From positions 496,001 to 560,000 of the forward strand of contig CAVWRA010000004.1 of the NCBI GenBank assembly GCA_963757265.1: a stretch of 64,000 nucleotides of DNA, read 5' to 3'. This document shows, piece by piece, positions 18,230-27,949 of the stretch. The position numbers and the translations under genes were made by a program. Source of the stretch: CAIVVT01 sp963757265. GTDB lineage: Bacteria > Acidobacteriota > Terriglobia > Bryobacterales > Bryobacteraceae. Each line of letters starts with the position of its first letter. The first letter of the stretch is position 1. The notes beneath the pieces were generated by a model. That model worked only from the letters and a program-made list of their open reading frames with translations, was not told the origin of the DNA and did no database searches.

Positions 18230-20236
18230 GCCAGCGCCTCCACCATCGAGTAGATTTGCTCCTCGGTGAAGCCCTCGATGTCGGCGCTCTTCGACGGACA
18301 CACCGCAACGCAAGTCCCGCAGCCCATGCACAGGCCCTCGTTCACCCGCGCCGTGTACTTGATCAGCGTGCCGTTGCGCGCCCGGATCTCGGCCCGCTCC
18401 ACGGCGTGGTATGGACACGTCCGCACGCACGCGTAGCACGCCGCGCACGTCGAGCTCGTTGATCTTCGCGATCTCGGGCTCGCGCGTCAGTTCGCTCGCC
18501 GCGAACGTCACCGCCACTTTGCTCGCCGCCGCCGAAGCTTGCGCCACAGATTCAGGAATGTCCTTCGGCGCGTGGCACGCGCCGCAGATGAATACGCCGG
18601 CCGAGTTCGTCTCCACCGGCCGCAGCTTGGGATGCGATTCCAGCAAAAATCCGAACTCGTCGACGCCCACGTTCAGCTTCTGCGCCAGTTCCTCGATCCC
18701 CTCCGCCGGCCGCATTGCCGCCGCCAGCACCACCATGTCGGCCTCCACCGTCACCGGCACGCCCGCTAAGGTGTCCGCGCCGCGCACCATCAGCTTTCCG
18801 TCTTCCTGGGTGATCTTCGACACCCGTCCTCGGTAATATTTCGCGCCGTCCTGCTCGATGGCGCGGCGGACGAATTCGTCATACCCCTTCCCGCCCGCGC
18901 GGATGTCCATGTAGAAGACGTGCGCCTGGCCGTCGTGCACTTTGTGCTTGTACAGCATGGTGTGCTTGGCCGTGTACATGCAGCAGATCTTCGAGCAGTA
19001 CGCCAGGCCCTTGGCATTGTCGCGCGAGCCCACGCAGGCGATGAACACGATCGACTGCGGCACTTTGCCGTCTGACGGCCGCTTGATCTCGCCGTTGGTC
19101 GGACCCGACGCCGACACCAGCCGCTCGAACTGCAGCCCGTCGATGACGTCCTTGTATTTGCCGTAGCCGTACTCGCCGTAGCCCGTGATTTTGGCCGATT
19201 TCTGCTCGCGGCCGATGTTGTAGAGCTTATAGCCGGTGGCGACCACGATCGCCCCGACCTTCTCCTGGATCAGCTCGTCGCGGTCCTGCCAGTTGATCGC
19301 TCCTGGCGCGCACTTCTTTTCGCACAATCCGCAGCCGTTGCGAATGATCTTGGCGCAGACGTTCTTGTCCACCACCGGCCGCGCCGGCACCGCCTGCGGA
19401 AACGGCATGTAAATCGCCGGCCGCGTCCCCATGCCGAAATCGAACTCGCTCGGCGTTCTCTTCAACGGGCAGATCTTCATGCACTCGCCGCAGCCGGTGC
19501 ACTTCGTCATGTCGACGTAGCGCGCCTTTTTGCGGATGGTGACCTCGAAGTTCCCGATGAATCCTTCAACGCTCTCCACTTCCGAATACGTATGCAGCCG
19601 GATGCGCGGATGCTGGCCCGCCTCGACCATGCGCGGCGTCAAAATGCATTGCGAACAATCGAGCGTCGGGAACGTCTCCGACAACCCCGCCATCTTGCCG
19701 CCGATGGACGGATCGCGCTCCACCAGCACCACCTCGTAGCCCGAATCGGCGATGTCCAGCGCCGCCTGTATGCCCGCCACGCCGCCGCCGATAACCAACG
19801 CCCGCCGCGTCACCGGCACGCGAATCGGCTGCAGCGCATGGTCGTAATGCACCTTGGCCACGCTCATTCGGATCAGGTCGATGGCCTTCTCCGTGGCCGT
19901 CGCTTTGTCGTGATGGACCCAACTGCAATGCTCGCGGACGTTGGCCACCTCCATCCGGTAGGGGTTCAAACCCGCGTTCGCCACGGCGCGGCGAAACGTT
20001 TTGAGATGCATGTGCGGCGAGCACGAGGCCACCACGACGCCGTCTAATCTGTCCGCGACGATCTTGTCGCGAATCAGGGCCTGGCCGGGATCGGAACACA
20101 TGTACTTGTAGTGTTCGGCGACACGCACACCCGCCATTTGGCGGCACGCCTCGACTACCTGGGCAACATCCACCGTGCGCGCGATATTCTCGCCGCACCA
20201 GCACACGAAGACGCCAATCCGTGACATGCCGCTCAT
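18226..20236 (-). CDS. hdrA: HdrA-like flavoprotein, CoB-CoM heterodisulfide reductase subunit A (frameshifted)
   Basis: About 669 residues. It has an N-terminal 'GVFVCWCGENI' motif, FAD-binding 'ALVIGGGVAGIQAALD', the HdrA-specific 'TLDCSQCILTPRM', and ferredoxin motifs 'CTGCGECMKICPL' and 'CGLCEKKCAPGA'. HdrA is the flavin-bifurcating core of Hdr complexes. Near 18452 the frame shifts by one base: 'EIAKINE' runs into a wrong frame while 'TCAACYACVRTCPYHAVE', a second ferredoxin 'CMGCGTCVAVCPSK' and the natural end continue in the next. The total length is 3n+1. The ATG at 20236 overlaps the hdrB stop; a second ATG at 20227 sits better behind GGAGG. Confidence 0.88.
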
Positions 20237-21093
20237 GCCTCCTTCGCGCCCGCCGGCACGGTCACAAAATGGCGCTCTGTGCCCAGTTCTCCCGGGCTCA
20301 GGCCGAGGGCCATTCCGACCAGGTCCGAGAGGTAGCAAATCGGCAGATGATAGTGCACGCCAAAGCGCTTTTCGATCGCAGTCTGCTTCATATCCAGGTT
20401 CACATGGCACATCGGGCAAGCCACCACCAAGCAGTTGGCTCCGTGCGCCGCAGCGTTGGCGAGGATGCGGTTGGAGAGCTCGAGCACGGTCTCCGGGCTG
20501 GCCATGGTCATGCCCGCGCCGCAGCATTCGGTTTTGTAATTCCAATCCACCGCCGATGCGCCGGTGGCGGCGACCACGGCTTCCATCGAGCGCGGCTGCT
20601 CGGCATCGTCGAAGCTGGTCACGCCCGGTGGCCGGACGAGCAGGCATCCGTAGTAGCATGCGGCCTTGAGGTGTTTCAGGGGCGTCTTGACGGCTTTCTT
20701 GAGCTGGTCCAGGCCGGCATTTTCGAAGACTTGGATCAGGTTGAGGACGCGCGCACCGGCGCCGGCGGGAGCTTCGACGATAACCTCGATTTCGGCACGC
20801 AGTTTATCGTCGGATGCCAGCGCCTGTTCGGCGCGCAGCAGTTGCATCGAGCACATTGGGCAGGGCGCCAGCATCTGCTCATGACCCTGCCGCCGCGCCA
20901 GGGCCAGGTTGCGCGCCGGCAGCGCCACCGCCAGCTTGTGATTCAACGAATGCGCCGCGGTGGCGCCGCAGCAGATCCAGTCATCGACTTCAGCCAGCGT
21001 CACGCCGAGCGCGCCCAGCGTGGCGCGCAAGCTCTGGTCGTAGTCGTTCGAAGAGCCGTGCAGCGCGCAGCCGGGGTAGTAGCCGATGTTCAT
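20233..21093 (-). CDS. hdrB: HdrB-like subunit with two CCG domains
   Basis: A 286-residue protein with the two cysteine-rich CCG domains that bind the noncubane [4Fe-4S] clusters reducing disulfides: 'WICCGATAAHS' with 'APCPMCSMQL' in the first, and 'TECCGAGMTM' with 'VACPMCHVNLD' in the second. 'IGYYPGCALHGSS' is the usual opening. It is the disulfide-reducing subunit of the complex. Overlaps of four bases with hdrC before and hdrA after show tight coupling. The natural disulfide substrate in an acidobacterium is unknown. Confidence 0.9.
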   Translation of the reverse strand: MNIGYYPGCALHGSSNDYDQSLRATLGALGVTLAEVDDWICCGATAAHSLNHKLAVALPARNLALARRQGHEQMLAPCPMCSMQLLRAEQALASDDKLRAEIEVIVEAPAGAGARVLNLIQVFENAGLDQLKKAVKTPLKHLKAACYYGCLLVRPPGVTSFDDAEQPRSMEAVVAATGASAVDWNYKTECCGAGMTMASPETVLELSNRILANAAAHGANCLVVACPMCHVNLDMKQTAIEKRFGVHYHLPICYLSDLVGMALGLSPGELGTERHFVTVPAGAKEA

Positions 21094-21668
21094 CGCGCGC
21101 CTCCGTTCAACGAGCGTGCGAAAATGCGCGCGACGACACCGCGGTCGCGGACCTGCTCGCCGATGAGGTGGAGCTTGCCTCGACGCTGCAGCTTGGGTGC
21201 GAGGTCGGCGTCTTCAAAGAGAACGGGCAGGGCGCGGTCGCGCAGGAAGACCTCGCCCTTAAAAAGCGCGATCAGCTCCAGCTCATTGAGGCGGCCATGG
21301 CGGCGGATGTTATCCAGAAACGCCCTCTGGAAAATCACCGTGCGCCGCTGAGCGGGCGAGACCGTGCCGCGCTCGAAAGCGAGCTGGCGCAGGGCGTCGA
21401 GGATCGAGGCGCAATCGACCGACTTGGGACAACGCGTCGCACAGGTCTGGCAGGAGACGCACTGCCAGATGGAGTCCGAGCGCAGCGCGGCGTCGAGGTC
21501 GCCGAGCTGCAGCAGGCGGATCAGGCGCGTGGGAGGCGAATCCATGTGTTCGGCCACGGGGCATCCGGCGGTGCATTTGCCGCACTGGTAGCACTGGGCA
21601 ATGTGGGTGTGGCTCAGGGATTCGACTGCGGCGGCGCCCGGCAAGGAAGAAGCTGTTGTTTCCGTCAC
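21090..21668 (-). CDS. hdrC: HdrC-like 4Fe-4S subunit
   Basis: A 192-residue iron-sulfur protein with two cubane motifs, 'CYQCGKCTAGCPV' and 'CVSCQTCATRCPKS', in the standard HdrC order. 'SPPTRLIRLLQLGD' between them is also typical. It wires HdrB to HdrA. It is the first gene of a six-gene minus-strand operon (21668 down to 15089) in which every junction overlaps. The tail (about residues 130-192) is longer than in short archaeal HdrC. A palindrome 73 bases upstream may control the operon. Confidence 0.9.
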   Translation of the reverse strand: MTETTASSLPGAAAVESLSHTHIAQCYQCGKCTAGCPVAEHMDSPPTRLIRLLQLGDLDAALRSDSIWQCVSCQTCATRCPKSVDCASILDALRQLAFERGTVSPAQRRTVIFQRAFLDNIRRHGRLNELELIALFKGEVFLRDRALPVLFEDADLAPKLQRRGKLHLIGEQVRDRGVVARIFARSLNGGAR

Positions 21669-21740
21669 CGTACGAGACCTTTCCCGCCGTGAGCTGGTTA
21701 CTCAAAGCAGATAACAGGACCAGCATATCCAAAATACGAC

Positions 21741-21750
21741 GACGTCGTTT
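21741..21750 (-). promoter_or_regulatory. GC-rich palindrome upstream of the hdr operon
   Basis: ACGACGTCGT is a perfect ten-base palindrome inside an AT-rich patch (flanks AAATACG and TTTTC) 73 bases before the hdrC start. TATTTT and GATATGCT next to it on the minus strand could serve as a -10 region. It is the only obvious symmetric element in the 288-base gap between hdrC and the Gfo/Idh gene. The binding protein is unknown. Confidence 0.35.
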
Positions 21751-21956
21751 TCGGGCTCGCCCCGATGAGCATTCACATCGGCGCTGCAGCCTGGCCTGAA
21801 AGTTCCATCAACTTCGGCCGGGACGTCTTCTGACGCGTTCCTGCTTCATTCCCGGAAATGGCTGGATGTCCTCGCGGATCTGGGGCGAAGAGGGGCCGCC
21901 GGAGGATGGAAGTCGAACTGCGCGTCGAGGCTCGGCCGCAGGACTGAGGCGCCGGC

Positions 21957-23120
21957 TCAAGCGCGCGTGATATCTTCCCAGGCAATCTCTTTGCCTGTGT
22001 AGATTGCCTCCCGCGCCATCATGGCCGTATACATCGACTCCACGGCGGAGAACACCGTGTTCTCGATCCTGGCCGCTAACACGCCATCGACGAAGTCGCG
22101 GACTGCGTCTTCGGTGATGTCGTAATTGGTGTGCACTTCGAGCGGCTCTTCTCCTGGACCTGGGATTCGGTAGCCTTTGTCCAGCGGCGTCTCGTCCACC
22201 ACTTTGTTGAACCAGCGGTACCCTTGCCGGGAGGTTTCGAGAGCACCCTTTTCGCAAATGAAAACCTCGCCCACATCGCGGAACCCGCGCGTCGAAAACT
22301 GATTTGCGGAGTAAGAGAAATGCACGCCGTTGGCGAACGCGAAGCTCACTGTCAGGTGGTCCAGGATGTCGCCGTAGGTCCGGAGTTTGCGCCCGCCGTA
22401 GCCGGCAGCTTTGACCGGGTGCGTGCCCATGAACCAGTTGACGACGTCGAAATTGTGACAATCCTGCTCGACCACGATGTCACCCGACGTATCGCGATAC
22501 CATACCCAGTTTCGGATCTTCTCCTCGCTGGCCGGATGGCCCTTGCGAAATGGCAGATCGCCCGACATCCACGAGGCTCGCACCATCTCGATGGCGCCTG
22601 GCTGGCCGGATTGGATGATGCCGTAGGCCTTCCGGTAGTCTTTGCCATATCGCTGCTGGAAGCCGACCGTTACGCGCTTGCTCTTGTCGACTTTCTTCGC
22701 CGCGGCGAGTACGCGTCTGCAGCCGGCGGGATTCACCGCCAGCGGCTTCTCCATGTAGATGTGCTTGCCTGTGGTGCTCGCGGCCTCGAACTGCTCCGGC
22801 CGCAGAAACGGAGGCGTCGCAATTAGCAATACGTCAACGTTCGATTCCATCAGCTCCTGATACTGCTTGTACTGCTTCGCGCCAGGGATTGACTCGGCCG
22901 CTTTTGCGAGCTGGTCATCATAGATGTCGCAGATCGCGGTGATTCTGGCATGCTCTTGCTTGGCGAAAATCCCCGCGTCGAACATCCCCCGGCGTCCGCA
23001 CCCGATCAAACCCACGCTCAGGGCCGAGTTGGCCTGTGATCCCAGCGCCGTCTCCGCTTTCATGATCAGCAGGCCGGAAGAAGCAGTTAGCAGATTACGC
23101 CGGCTCAGTAAATCGCTCAT
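21957..23120 (-). CDS. Gfo/Idh/MocA-family oxidoreductase, Tat-exported
   Basis: A 387-residue NAD(P)-dependent sugar oxidoreductase. The N-terminus has 'SRRNLL', a Tat-like motif; the Rossmann loop is 'GLIGCGRRG'; 'HIYMEKPLAV' carries the family's EKP motif, and 'VEQDCHNFDVVNWF' matches the C-terminal catalytic His region. The start at 23120 follows GGAGGTAATCAT; an upstream in-frame extension has no such site. It is divergent from the Na+/solute symporter gene at 23449, which may import its substrate. The exact sugar is unknown. Confidence 0.88.
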   Translation of the reverse strand: MSDLLSRRNLLTASSGLLIMKAETALGSQANSALSVGLIGCGRRGMFDAGIFAKQEHARITAICDIYDDQLAKAAESIPGAKQYKQYQELMESNVDVLLIATPPFLRPEQFEAASTTGKHIYMEKPLAVNPAGCRRVLAAAKKVDKSKRVTVGFQQRYGKDYRKAYGIIQSGQPGAIEMVRASWMSGDLPFRKGHPASEEKIRNWVWYRDTSGDIVVEQDCHNFDVVNWFMGTHPVKAAGYGGRKLRTYGDILDHLTVSFAFANGVHFSYSANQFSTRGFRDVGEVFICEKGALETSRQGYRWFNKVVDETPLDKGYRIPGPGEEPLEVHTNYDITEDAVRDFVDGVLAARIENTVFSAVESMYTAMMAREAIYTGKEIAWEDITRA

Positions 23121-23448
23121 ATGATTACCTCCGCCATCCATTATGTCCCCCATTCGCTGCGCGGACATTTTGGCCCCGCGTGCAGAGGTTACTGATCACC
23201 TCGTTCCGTCCCGCCATCCCGCGCCCCTGCCCGCCGCTGGATGCTGCCTCATCGGCCGGATGCGAATTCGTGCCGATGCTGGTGCAGGAAGACCCACAGT
23301 GGTCCGCCCCAAACGAGCGGCACCGGCCGATACCCCGAAGCGCCCGAAGGGCGCCCTCTGACACCCTCTGCCCCGGCCCTGTTTTCGGCATTCTTGATCC
23401 GTCGCATGGCCATCCCGCGATAGGATACAGATTCTCCGGCGGCGGCCT
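23121..23448. other. Divergent intergenic region (Gfo/Idh versus symporter)
   Basis: It separates two divergent genes and must hold both promoters. Only one element stands out: GATAGGAT about 30 bases before the symporter start, which recurs as GATAGGAT about 50 bases before the Gfo/Idh gene at 27950 and could be a shared -10-like box. No convincing -35 partner and no clear dyad were found. Confidence 0.3.
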
Positions 23449-25122
23449 ATGACGCTTTCTCTCACACCACTCGACTACTCGATTCTGCTGATTTACTTTC
23501 TCTTTGTCCTGGGCATTGGATGGTTCCTGCGCAAGAGCGTGAGCTCGAGTTCGGACTTCCTCACCTCAGGCCACGCTCTCCCGCTGTGGATCACCAGCCT
23601 GGCATTTCTGGCCGCCAATATGGGCGCCCTGGAGATGATCGGCATGTGCGGCTCCGGCGCCAAGTACGGCATGATGACATCTCACTTTTACTGGGTGAGC
23701 GCGATTCCGGCGATGATTTTCGTCGGTGTCTTCATGATGCCCTTTTATTACGGCAGCAAGGCCCGCTCGGTGCCCGAATACCTGAAGCTGCGGTTCGACG
23801 AAAAGACGCGCGCTTTCAACGCCCTCACCTTCGCCGTGATGACCATCCTCAGTTCGGGCATTTCGATGTACGCGCTGGGCATTCTGCTGCAGGGCATCTT
23901 CGGCTGGAGCTTCACCATCTCGGTGGTTGCGTCGGCGGCGATTGTGCTCGCCTATACGTATCTGGGCGGGCTCAGCAGCGCGATTTATAACGAGGTGCTG
24001 CAGTTTTTCCTCATCGTGGCGGGCTTCTCGCCGCTGACGATTCTGGCCGTGCGCAAGGCCGGCGGCTGGGCTGGCATCACCCGCACGCTCGGGCCGGTGA
24101 TGACGCAGAGTTGGCGCCACATGGCCCATGCTCAGGACAACCCCATGGGGGTCGACTTTTTCAGCCTGCTCATGGGTAGCGCGTTTGTGCTCAGTTTCGG
24201 CTACTGGTGCACCAATTACCTGGTCGTGCAGCGCGCCATGGCCGCCCCCAACATGACCGATGCGCGCAACACGCCGCTCGTCGGCGCCTTCCCCAAGATG
24301 CTGCTCCCCTTCGTCGTCATCGTGCCGGGCATCGCTGCAGTGGCGCTGGCCAGGATGGGCGCGACGGGGGCGCACGGTCTCGCCTACGCCTTGCCGCTAA
24401 AAGCCTCTGGCGGTCCGGACTACGACAAGGTTCTGTTCAGTCTGATCCAGCAGTTTTACTCGCCCGGCATGCTCGGCGTCGGCCTCACCGCCCTCATCGC
24501 TTCGTTCATGTCCGGCATGGCCGGCAACGTCACTGCCTTCAATACAGTCTGGACATACGACATCTATCAGAGCTACATCCGCAAGCACGCGCCGGATTCC
24601 CACTACCTCTGGGTCGGCCGCATGGCCACCATCTGCGGTGTGGCGCTGTCCATCGGCGCGGCTTTCCTGGCGACCCAGTTCAACAACCTGATGGACTTCC
24701 TGCAACTCATCTTCAGCTTCGTCAACGCCCCGCTTTTCGCCACCTTCCTGCTGGGCATGTTCTGGAAGCGCTCGACCGGCCACGGCGCTTTCGCCGGGCT
24801 GATCTCTGGGACTACGGCGGCGGCGTGCACCTACGGGCTGACGGTGGCCGAGGGCAAAGGCGGTTACTTCGGTCATCTGCATGCCTTCCCCTCCTCGATG
24901 GCGCAGAATTTCTGGGTTGCCATCGCTGCCTTCACCTTCTGCTTCGGCGTAACCGTAGTGGTCAGCTTGTGCACCGCGCCGCGTCCTGAGGCGGAACTGG
25001 CCGGGCTGGTCTACGGCATCACCAAGGTGGAGGTGGAGAAACCGGTGTGGTACAAGCGGCCGCCGGTTCTAGCCGTCCTGGCGGGCCTGGCGTGCCTGCT
25101 GCTCAACCTTGTGTTTTTCTGA
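23449..25122 (+). CDS. Sodium:solute symporter (SSS family)
   Basis: A 557-residue membrane protein with about thirteen to fourteen hydrophobic helices. 'DYSILLIYFLFVLGIGWFL', 'SSSDFLTSGHALPLWITSLAFLAANMGALEMIG' style sequence (SSDFLTSGH and AANMGALE are key), 'YYGSKARSVPEYLKLRFDEKTRAFNA' and 'AYTYLGGLSSAIYNEVLQFFLI' identify the family. It imports a sugar or sugar acid with Na+. The SGLT-like Na+-site region is preserved. It is convergent with the glycosidase gene at 25256 and divergent from the oxidoreductase at 23120. Confidence 0.93.
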   Translation: MTLSLTPLDYSILLIYFLFVLGIGWFLRKSVSSSSDFLTSGHALPLWITSLAFLAANMGALEMIGMCGSGAKYGMMTSHFYWVSAIPAMIFVGVFMMPFYYGSKARSVPEYLKLRFDEKTRAFNALTFAVMTILSSGISMYALGILLQGIFGWSFTISVVASAAIVLAYTYLGGLSSAIYNEVLQFFLIVAGFSPLTILAVRKAGGWAGITRTLGPVMTQSWRHMAHAQDNPMGVDFFSLLMGSAFVLSFGYWCTNYLVVQRAMAAPNMTDARNTPLVGAFPKMLLPFVVIVPGIAAVALARMGATGAHGLAYALPLKASGGPDYDKVLFSLIQQFYSPGMLGVGLTALIASFMSGMAGNVTAFNTVWTYDIYQSYIRKHAPDSHYLWVGRMATICGVALSIGAAFLATQFNNLMDFLQLIFSFVNAPLFATFLLGMFWKRSTGHGAFAGLISGTTAAACTYGLTVAEGKGGYFGHLHAFPSSMAQNFWVAIAAFTFCFGVTVVVSLCTAPRPEAELAGLVYGITKVEVEKPVWYKRPPVLAVLAGLACLLLNLVFF

Positions 25123-25255
25123 GACGGATCTAAACTGAACAGTCCCGACTGCCAGGTCCGCTTCAGTCCGGATCGACCGCTGCCAAAGCCCAACCAAACG
25201 CCAGGTTCGCTCTTCATGAAACGCACGTAGCCGGCACTGATAACCGGCTGCGCCG

Positions 25256-27418
25256 CTAACGCGCCACGACCAGCGTGCAGCGGTGCGGCGGGATGCTGAG
25301 CGTCAACGGCAGCTTCGCCTTCCGGTCGGCCTCAAAGGGGGCGTCAATCTCCACCTCCCGCCCTTCGGCGCCCGTTGGACTCACAACCGCCGATTCTGCC
25401 CGGTCGCCATAGTTCACCACTACCCAAGCGCGCGCCCTGGAGCGCGGATCTGAGCTTTCGAACACCGAGTACCGCACGTCCGGATCGCCCGACACGGAAG
25501 CCCCGAGAGTGTCCCGGAACCGGCCATCGAAGAGTAGATCGCGATGCTTCTTGCGGATGCGGATGAGCTCGCTGACGTAGTGCGACAGCGGCCGCTGCAA
25601 CGGCTCGTCCAGAGAGTCGTTGTAGTGCCGCGGCGCCAGATCCCAGACCATGCCGTAGCGCATGCCGTTGTTCATCGGGTTGAAGTCGCCTGGACTCTCG
25701 CCAAACACAGTCGGTTTCCATTCGGGGAACGTGTACTTCATCGCAGTCGAGGGCATGTCGATGTCGCCCATGCGCAAATAGGAAACATCCACATACGGGA
25801 GCGTGCGATCGATCCAGATCTCCGATGCCAGCGCGAATTGGGGATTGACTTGCCGCCCCTTTTCCAGCAACTCCTGGAAGGTGCGAATGATGCCTTGGAC
25901 CAGCGATTTGTCCGGAGAAACCGGCAACGAGGTATTGAAGTCCAGCACCGCCAGCCAATTCGTCTTGTCGAGCTGAAATCCCTCCGCACCGTCGCGGATC
26001 ATTTGCAGATATTGATCCATCAGGAACTTACGGAACTCCGGATGAGCCGGGCTGACCATCGTCATGTTGGAGCGTGCCAGCCCCATCCGGGCGCTGATGG
26101 TGCCTTCGCCCCATCCTGCCATGAGCCAGTCCGGCGCCCAGCGTCCGCTCACGGCATAGCGTGACAATTCGGACTTGAACAGGGGTGTCGCGGTATCGGC
26201 CATGTGCACGTTGGAGAATAACAGCGGGTGCACGCCCATCGCGCGCATTTCCGCCAGGGCATGGCGAAACTCCTCCGCATTGCCGAGCCGCGGGTTGGGA
26301 CGGTACTGCGGATACCCGCGGTCGATACCCCCCATGTCCCAGCCCAGAATCTCGAACGTGGTCACGCCGTACTTTTTGGCATCGGCCGCCAGCCGGGGCA
26401 GATCCTGGAAACGATGCACGATCACGTCCTCAGGGTTGGAGATGATCACCGATTGCCAGGCCATCTCCTCGCTGAGCCACGTGGCGGGGCGCCGCACCTT
26501 GAAGTGCTGATCGAACCAAGCGCGGTAAATCTCAGTGGCGGCGTGCCAGTCGCCAGTGTGGACCTGCAGCGCCAGCGGGCCGGCGCGAAAGACGCCCTGC
26601 TTGAGGTACGGCATGTTCAGCCAGCCCATGGTCAAGCCAACTGGCTCGCTTTCCGGAACATCCTCCGCGCCCGGCCAGTTGTCTTTCAGCACGGCGCTCT
26701 TGGTGAACGGCCGCATCTCGAAATACAGCGCTGAAAGACGCGTCTCGGGATCCTGGTTGGCGTAGTAGTATCCCAGCCCAGCTTTGAGGTTGTAAACATC
26801 CATCCAGCCCATCGGCATGGACCCCGGGTAGGTGTAGCCCGCGGCGTCATAGCGGATTCCGAGATTGCCGCCCCCATAGCCGCCGGCCTGAAAACGGCGG
26901 AACAGCGCCGGCGCCAGGTTGGAAGTCACGCCTGGTACCAGGCTCTGCGTTTCCAGACGGTCCTGGATGCCTCGCAGGCCGCCCAGGATGCCGTACAGGA
27001 CCTCCGCCAGCGGCCTGTCCGTCGGGTTCTCGATCTCAATCGAGAACTGCACCTGCGCGCCGGCCGTGCGGATCTCGTACCGCACCTTGACCGGCACCTC
27101 CTCGCCCTCCCGGCGCAGCGAATCGTACCGGCAAACCACGCCATCAGCAGTCGCCTCCATGCGCCTGACCTTCTGTTCGCGGCTGTTGAAATAGGCGGCT
27201 TCATAGCCCGGCTTGGGCAGCAGCAGGCGGAAGTTCTCGCCCAGACGCGGTTCGGCGATGATCTGCAGAGCTGGCTTTTTCCAATCCAATCCGGTCAGGT
27301 CGCCTGACTCCGTGTCCAACCGCAGAGTCGCATTCGGGGTTTCAATAATGCGGACGGCGGAGGCCGCCTGTGCCGCCATCGGAAGCAGCACCCAGAAACA
27401 AGCCATGTAGGTTTTCAA
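25256..27418 (-). CDS. Secreted TIM-barrel glycosidase-like protein, family not assigned
   Basis: About 720 residues with a signal peptide (MACFWVLLPMAAQAASA). The N-terminal half is a beta-sandwich; the second half is a barrel with 'TTFEILGWDMGGIDRGYP', 'GVHPLLFSNVHM', 'DGAEGFQLDKTNWLAV' and 'ASEIWIDRTLPY'. The Asp in FQLDKT sits where clan GH-D and GH31/36-like enzymes carry the nucleophile, and a Glu in SEIW may be the acid. I cannot name the family; some DUF6259-like proteins look similar. The start is taken as the TTG at 27418, because AGGAG lies nine bases before it and touches the ATG at 27427 directly. Confidence 0.7.
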   Translation of the reverse strand: MKTYMACFWVLLPMAAQAASAVRIIETPNATLRLDTESGDLTGLDWKKPALQIIAEPRLGENFRLLLPKPGYEAAYFNSREQKVRRMEATADGVVCRYDSLRREGEEVPVKVRYEIRTAGAQVQFSIEIENPTDRPLAEVLYGILGGLRGIQDRLETQSLVPGVTSNLAPALFRRFQAGGYGGGNLGIRYDAAGYTYPGSMPMGWMDVYNLKAGLGYYYANQDPETRLSALYFEMRPFTKSAVLKDNWPGAEDVPESEPVGLTMGWLNMPYLKQGVFRAGPLALQVHTGDWHAATEIYRAWFDQHFKVRRPATWLSEEMAWQSVIISNPEDVIVHRFQDLPRLAADAKKYGVTTFEILGWDMGGIDRGYPQYRPNPRLGNAEEFRHALAEMRAMGVHPLLFSNVHMADTATPLFKSELSRYAVSGRWAPDWLMAGWGEGTISARMGLARSNMTMVSPAHPEFRKFLMDQYLQMIRDGAEGFQLDKTNWLAVLDFNTSLPVSPDKSLVQGIIRTFQELLEKGRQVNPQFALASEIWIDRTLPYVDVSYLRMGDIDMPSTAMKYTFPEWKPTVFGESPGDFNPMNNGMRYGMVWDLAPRHYNDSLDEPLQRPLSHYVSELIRIRKKHRDLLFDGRFRDTLGASVSGDPDVRYSVFESSDPRSRARAWVVVNYGDRAESAVVSPTGAEGREVEIDAPFEADRKAKLPLTLSIPPHRCTLVVAR

Positions 27419-27427
27419 CTCGTGCAT

Positions 27428-27949
27428 CTCCTCTAAGCCAATGCCCACGCGCGGAACGCTTGGCACTGCAGCCGGCACGGCCTCGTCTCACCCCGAAGGC
27501 GCTCCTCGCGCGCTTTGCAATGCGTCGCCAATTCCTCGCCATCCTGATGCTACAGCCTGAACCGGGCGCGGGCCTCACTCAGCCGATCTTATATCCACGC
27601 CGCTTCAGCCGCTGGCAATTGGCTTCGTCCTGAACAACGGCGAATCTCGCAACAACTCGTCAGTCGACCCCAAAACCTGAGAATGGAACAGCGGGAAACC
27701 CGGTTCTGGCGCCGTCGGCTGGCTACTGGACGGAAGCAACCCAGGATACCTTCCGCGCCAGTGATGGAGTGAACGAGATTGGTTTTTGCAGCTCGCGGGG
27801 TGATCGATGTCCGGGCCAATGGTTCCTCTTGAATCTCTTTAGACCGTGCCCCGCTCCACGCAGCGCTCCACCCAGCGCTAAACCTCGCCCCGATGCTGTG
27901 ATAGGATCACGCGAATCGGATCTATGCTGTGAACGACAGGAGGCAGCCC
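27428..27949. other. Intergenic region without a recognised gene
   Basis: It lies between two divergent genes. No open frame shows family resemblance or a start signal. It is mildly less GC-rich in the middle. GATAGGAT (near 27901) and the ribosome site ACAGGAGGCAGCCC just before 27950 are the only functional elements I can point to. Confidence 0.35.
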
